The position numbers and the translations under genes were made by a program. Shown here in pieces: positions 62,853 through 64,000 of a DNA stretch of 64,000 bases. How positions within the stretch are numbered: the stretch's first letter is position 1; each line of letters opens with the position of its first letter. Below the pieces are notes generated by a model. The model saw nothing but the letters and a program-made list of their open reading frames with translations, had not been told where the DNA came from and ran no database searches. Origin of the DNA: Winogradskyella arenosi (GTDB lineage: Bacteria; Bacteroidota; Bacteroidia; Flavobacteriales; Flavobacteriaceae); NCBI RefSeq assembly GCF_003337305.1, contig NZ_QPJO01000001.1, forward strand, positions 955,203 to 1,019,202. Direction: 5' to 3'.

Positions 62853-63723
62853 GACACTTATAGATCAAATAGGAAATACACCTTTGGTAAAGTCAATGGC
62901 TTTAAATACCAATCCGAATGTTAATTTATACTTTAAATTAGAAGGTAATAATCCCGGCGGAAGTGTTAAGGATCGAGCGGCTTATAATATGATTAAAACA
63001 GCGCTAGAGACCAATCAGATTGATAAGGATTCTAAATTAATTGAAGCCACAAGTGGTAATACAGGGATTGCTTTAGCCATGATTGCAAGTTTATATAAGC
63101 TGAATATAGAACTGGTAATGCCTGATACGGCGACTAAAGAACGTGTGCAAACCATGCGCGCTTATGGGGCGAAAGTGACCTTGCATCCCGATGGTATTGA
63201 AGGCGCTAGAGATTACGCCATTCAAAAAGTTGAAGTGGAAGGTTATTTTTCATTCAATCAATTTTCTAATCCTTATAACTGGCAAGCACACTATAAAACC
63301 ACAGGTCCTGAAATTTGGAGAGATACTGAAGGGACGATTACCCATTTTGTATCTTCGATGGGAACAACCGGAACCATTATGGGAACGTCAACCTTCTTAA
63401 AGGAACAAAGTGAAGATGTCCAAATTGTAGGCGTACAGCCCACAGATGGTTCTAAAATACCAGGAATTAGAAAATGGCCTGAGGCTTATTTGCCAAAAAT
63501 ATTTGATGCGTCTAAAGTAGACCAAACCATAGAAGTGAGCAGAGAAGAAGCTGTAGAAATGACGCGCCGATTAGCAAAAGAAGAAGGCATCTTAGCCGGA
63601 ATGAGTAGTGGTGGGGCAACGACGGCAGCTTTAAAATTAGCGCAAACTTTAGAGCATGGAACTATTGTTTGTATTATTTGCGATCGCGGCGATCGGTATT
63701 TATCGTCAGATTTATTTGCGTAA
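62845..63723 (+). CDS. cysM: Cysteine synthase (O-acetylserine sulfhydrylase B type)
   Basis: This 292-residue PLP enzyme converts O-acetylserine and sulfide (or thiosulfate) into cysteine. Lys42 in NNPGGSVKDRAAYNM binds PLP; EATSGNTGIALAMIAS binds the substrate carboxylate; SSMGTTGTIMGTS binds the PLP phosphate. The short length, close to 300 residues, and NNPGGSVKDRAA fit CysM better than CysK. The start at 62845 was chosen because the 10 residues before it belong to the overlapping cysE end and are unlike the family, while MNKTLIDQIGNTPLV is the standard beginning. It forms an operon with cysE and is followed by a strong terminator. Confidence 0.94.
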   Translation: MNKTLIDQIGNTPLVKSMALNTNPNVNLYFKLEGNNPGGSVKDRAAYNMIKTALETNQIDKDSKLIEATSGNTGIALAMIASLYKLNIELVMPDTATKERVQTMRAYGAKVTLHPDGIEGARDYAIQKVEVEGYFSFNQFSNPYNWQAHYKTTGPEIWRDTEGTITHFVSSMGTTGTIMGTSTFLKEQSEDVQIVGVQPTDGSKIPGIRKWPEAYLPKIFDASKVDQTIEVSREEAVEMTRRLAKEEGILAGMSSGGATTAALKLAQTLEHGTIVCIICDRGDRYLSSDLFA

Positions 63724-63741
63724 TAGACGAAGTTTATAAGA

Positions 63742-63784
63742 CATAAAAAAAGCGATTTACAGACTGTAAATCGCTTTTTTTATG
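63742..63784. terminator. Bidirectional terminator after cysM
   Basis: CATAAAAAAAGCGATTTACA and TGTAAATCGCTTTTTTTATG form a perfect stem of at least 20 pairs with a tiny loop. It serves cysM and the convergent gene that runs off the window. Confidence 0.93.
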
Positions 63785-63801
63785 AAATGTGTTTTATCGA
63801 A

Positions 63802-64000
63802 TTAGAAATAAAATCCGAAACTACCGGTAATTCCGAATGGTCTTGCATCTGGACGGTCTAGATAATTTCCTCTAAAATTAAAATCGAGACGTAAGATTTT
63901 AAAGATATTAGCCACACCAAAACTATATTCGTAATACATTCTTGTATTGGGTGCAATCAGTGGGATTTCCATTGGGTTCCCTGTTTGGTTTAAAATTTTG
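63802..64000 (-). CDS. Outer-membrane protein, C-terminal end only (DUF5686-like)
   Basis: The minus strand is open from the window end to a stop at 63804-63802, giving the last 66 residues. They read as outer-membrane strands: TRMYYEYSFGVANIFKILRL, then DFNFRGNYLDRPDARPFG and the terminal strand ITGSFGFYF with a final Phe, the usual barrel end. The string YSFGVANIFKILRLDF resembles the C-terminus of the DUF5686/carboxypeptidase-regulatory-like outer-membrane proteins of flavobacteria. The start lies beyond the window and the family call is tentative. Confidence 0.65.
   Translation of the reverse strand, partial: KILNQTGNPMEIPLIAPNTRMYYEYSFGVANIFKILRLDFNFRGNYLDRPDARPFGITGSFGFYF

Noticed and set aside
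1..64000. CRISPR array, prophage, insertion sequence or integrative element
   Set aside because: No regularly spaced identical repeats, transposase, integrase or phage genes are present. The two tRNA genes have no duplicated 3' ends nearby that would mark an attachment site.

Overview
The window looks like the chromosome of a marine member of the Flavobacteriaceae (Bacteroidota). The DNA is AT-rich, ribosome binding sites are weak or absent, and a textbook Bacteroidota promoter (TTTG, 19 bases, TAAATTTG) precedes two tRNA genes. Other lineage markers are SusC/SusD proteins, type IX secretion (T9SS) type A sorting domains, GLPGLI-family proteins, a LytTR response regulator, an S9 dipeptidyl-peptidase-like enzyme and a membrane pyrophosphatase. 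No insertion sequence, CRISPR array, phage gene or rRNA was seen.

Region 1 (1-3344): the 3' end of mutS, tRNA-Gly(GCC), tRNA-Leu(UAA) and a CPA2-type cation/proton antiporter.

Region 2 (3345-24960): a polysaccharide utilisation locus almost certainly for laminarin (beta-1,3-glucan with beta-1,6 branches). It holds a membrane-spanning propeller/Y_Y_Y/LuxR-type regulator, SusC, SusD, a multi-domain surface glycan-binding lipoprotein, a GH16 laminarinase, a large cytoplasmic phosphorylase resembling GH149 (beta-1,3-oligoglucan phosphorylase), a GH17 lipoprotein, a clan GH-A lipoprotein, a GH30 lipoprotein, an MFS (GPH-type) sugar symporter and a LacI-type regulator. The inferred flow is: GH16 cuts surface glucan, SusC/D imports the pieces, GH17, GH30 and the GH-A enzyme trim and debranch them, the MFS carrier brings oligosaccharides through the inner membrane, and the phosphorylase releases glucose-1-phosphate. 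Three helically phased direct repeats lie between the regulator and susC, and hairpins may divide the operon.

Region 3 (25011-42793): mostly housekeeping and envelope genes. These are an acidic repeat lipoprotein, an M20 peptidase, waaA, a DegT-type aminotransferase, galE, a small conserved-looking protein, lspA, fabD, a TPR histidine kinase with a LytTR regulator, a FAD-dependent dehydrogenase, an S9 peptidase, an App1-like phosphatase, a deoxynucleoside kinase and a periplasmic protein of unknown role. A 639-base stretch (32478-33116) is essentially empty apart from one doubtful 33-codon reading frame.

Region 4 (42958-58542): two divergent T9SS cargo proteins, one carrying a nearly identical 1.2-kb internal repeat. 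They are followed by two paralogous histidine kinase/OmpR-type regulator pairs, then an operon of a small exported protein, two GLPGLI proteins and a TonB-receptor-like outer-membrane barrel. TTAAC repeats spaced 10-11 bases apart occur upstream of the first kinase, the GLPGLI operon, the second GLPGLI gene and the T9SS pair. This suggests one undescribed envelope regulon controlled by these two-component systems. It is the most interesting hypothesis in the window.

Region 5 (58626-64000): a membrane pyrophosphatase next to a soluble pyrophosphatase, the cysE-cysM cysteine biosynthesis pair, and the 3' end of an outer-membrane protein gene running off the window.
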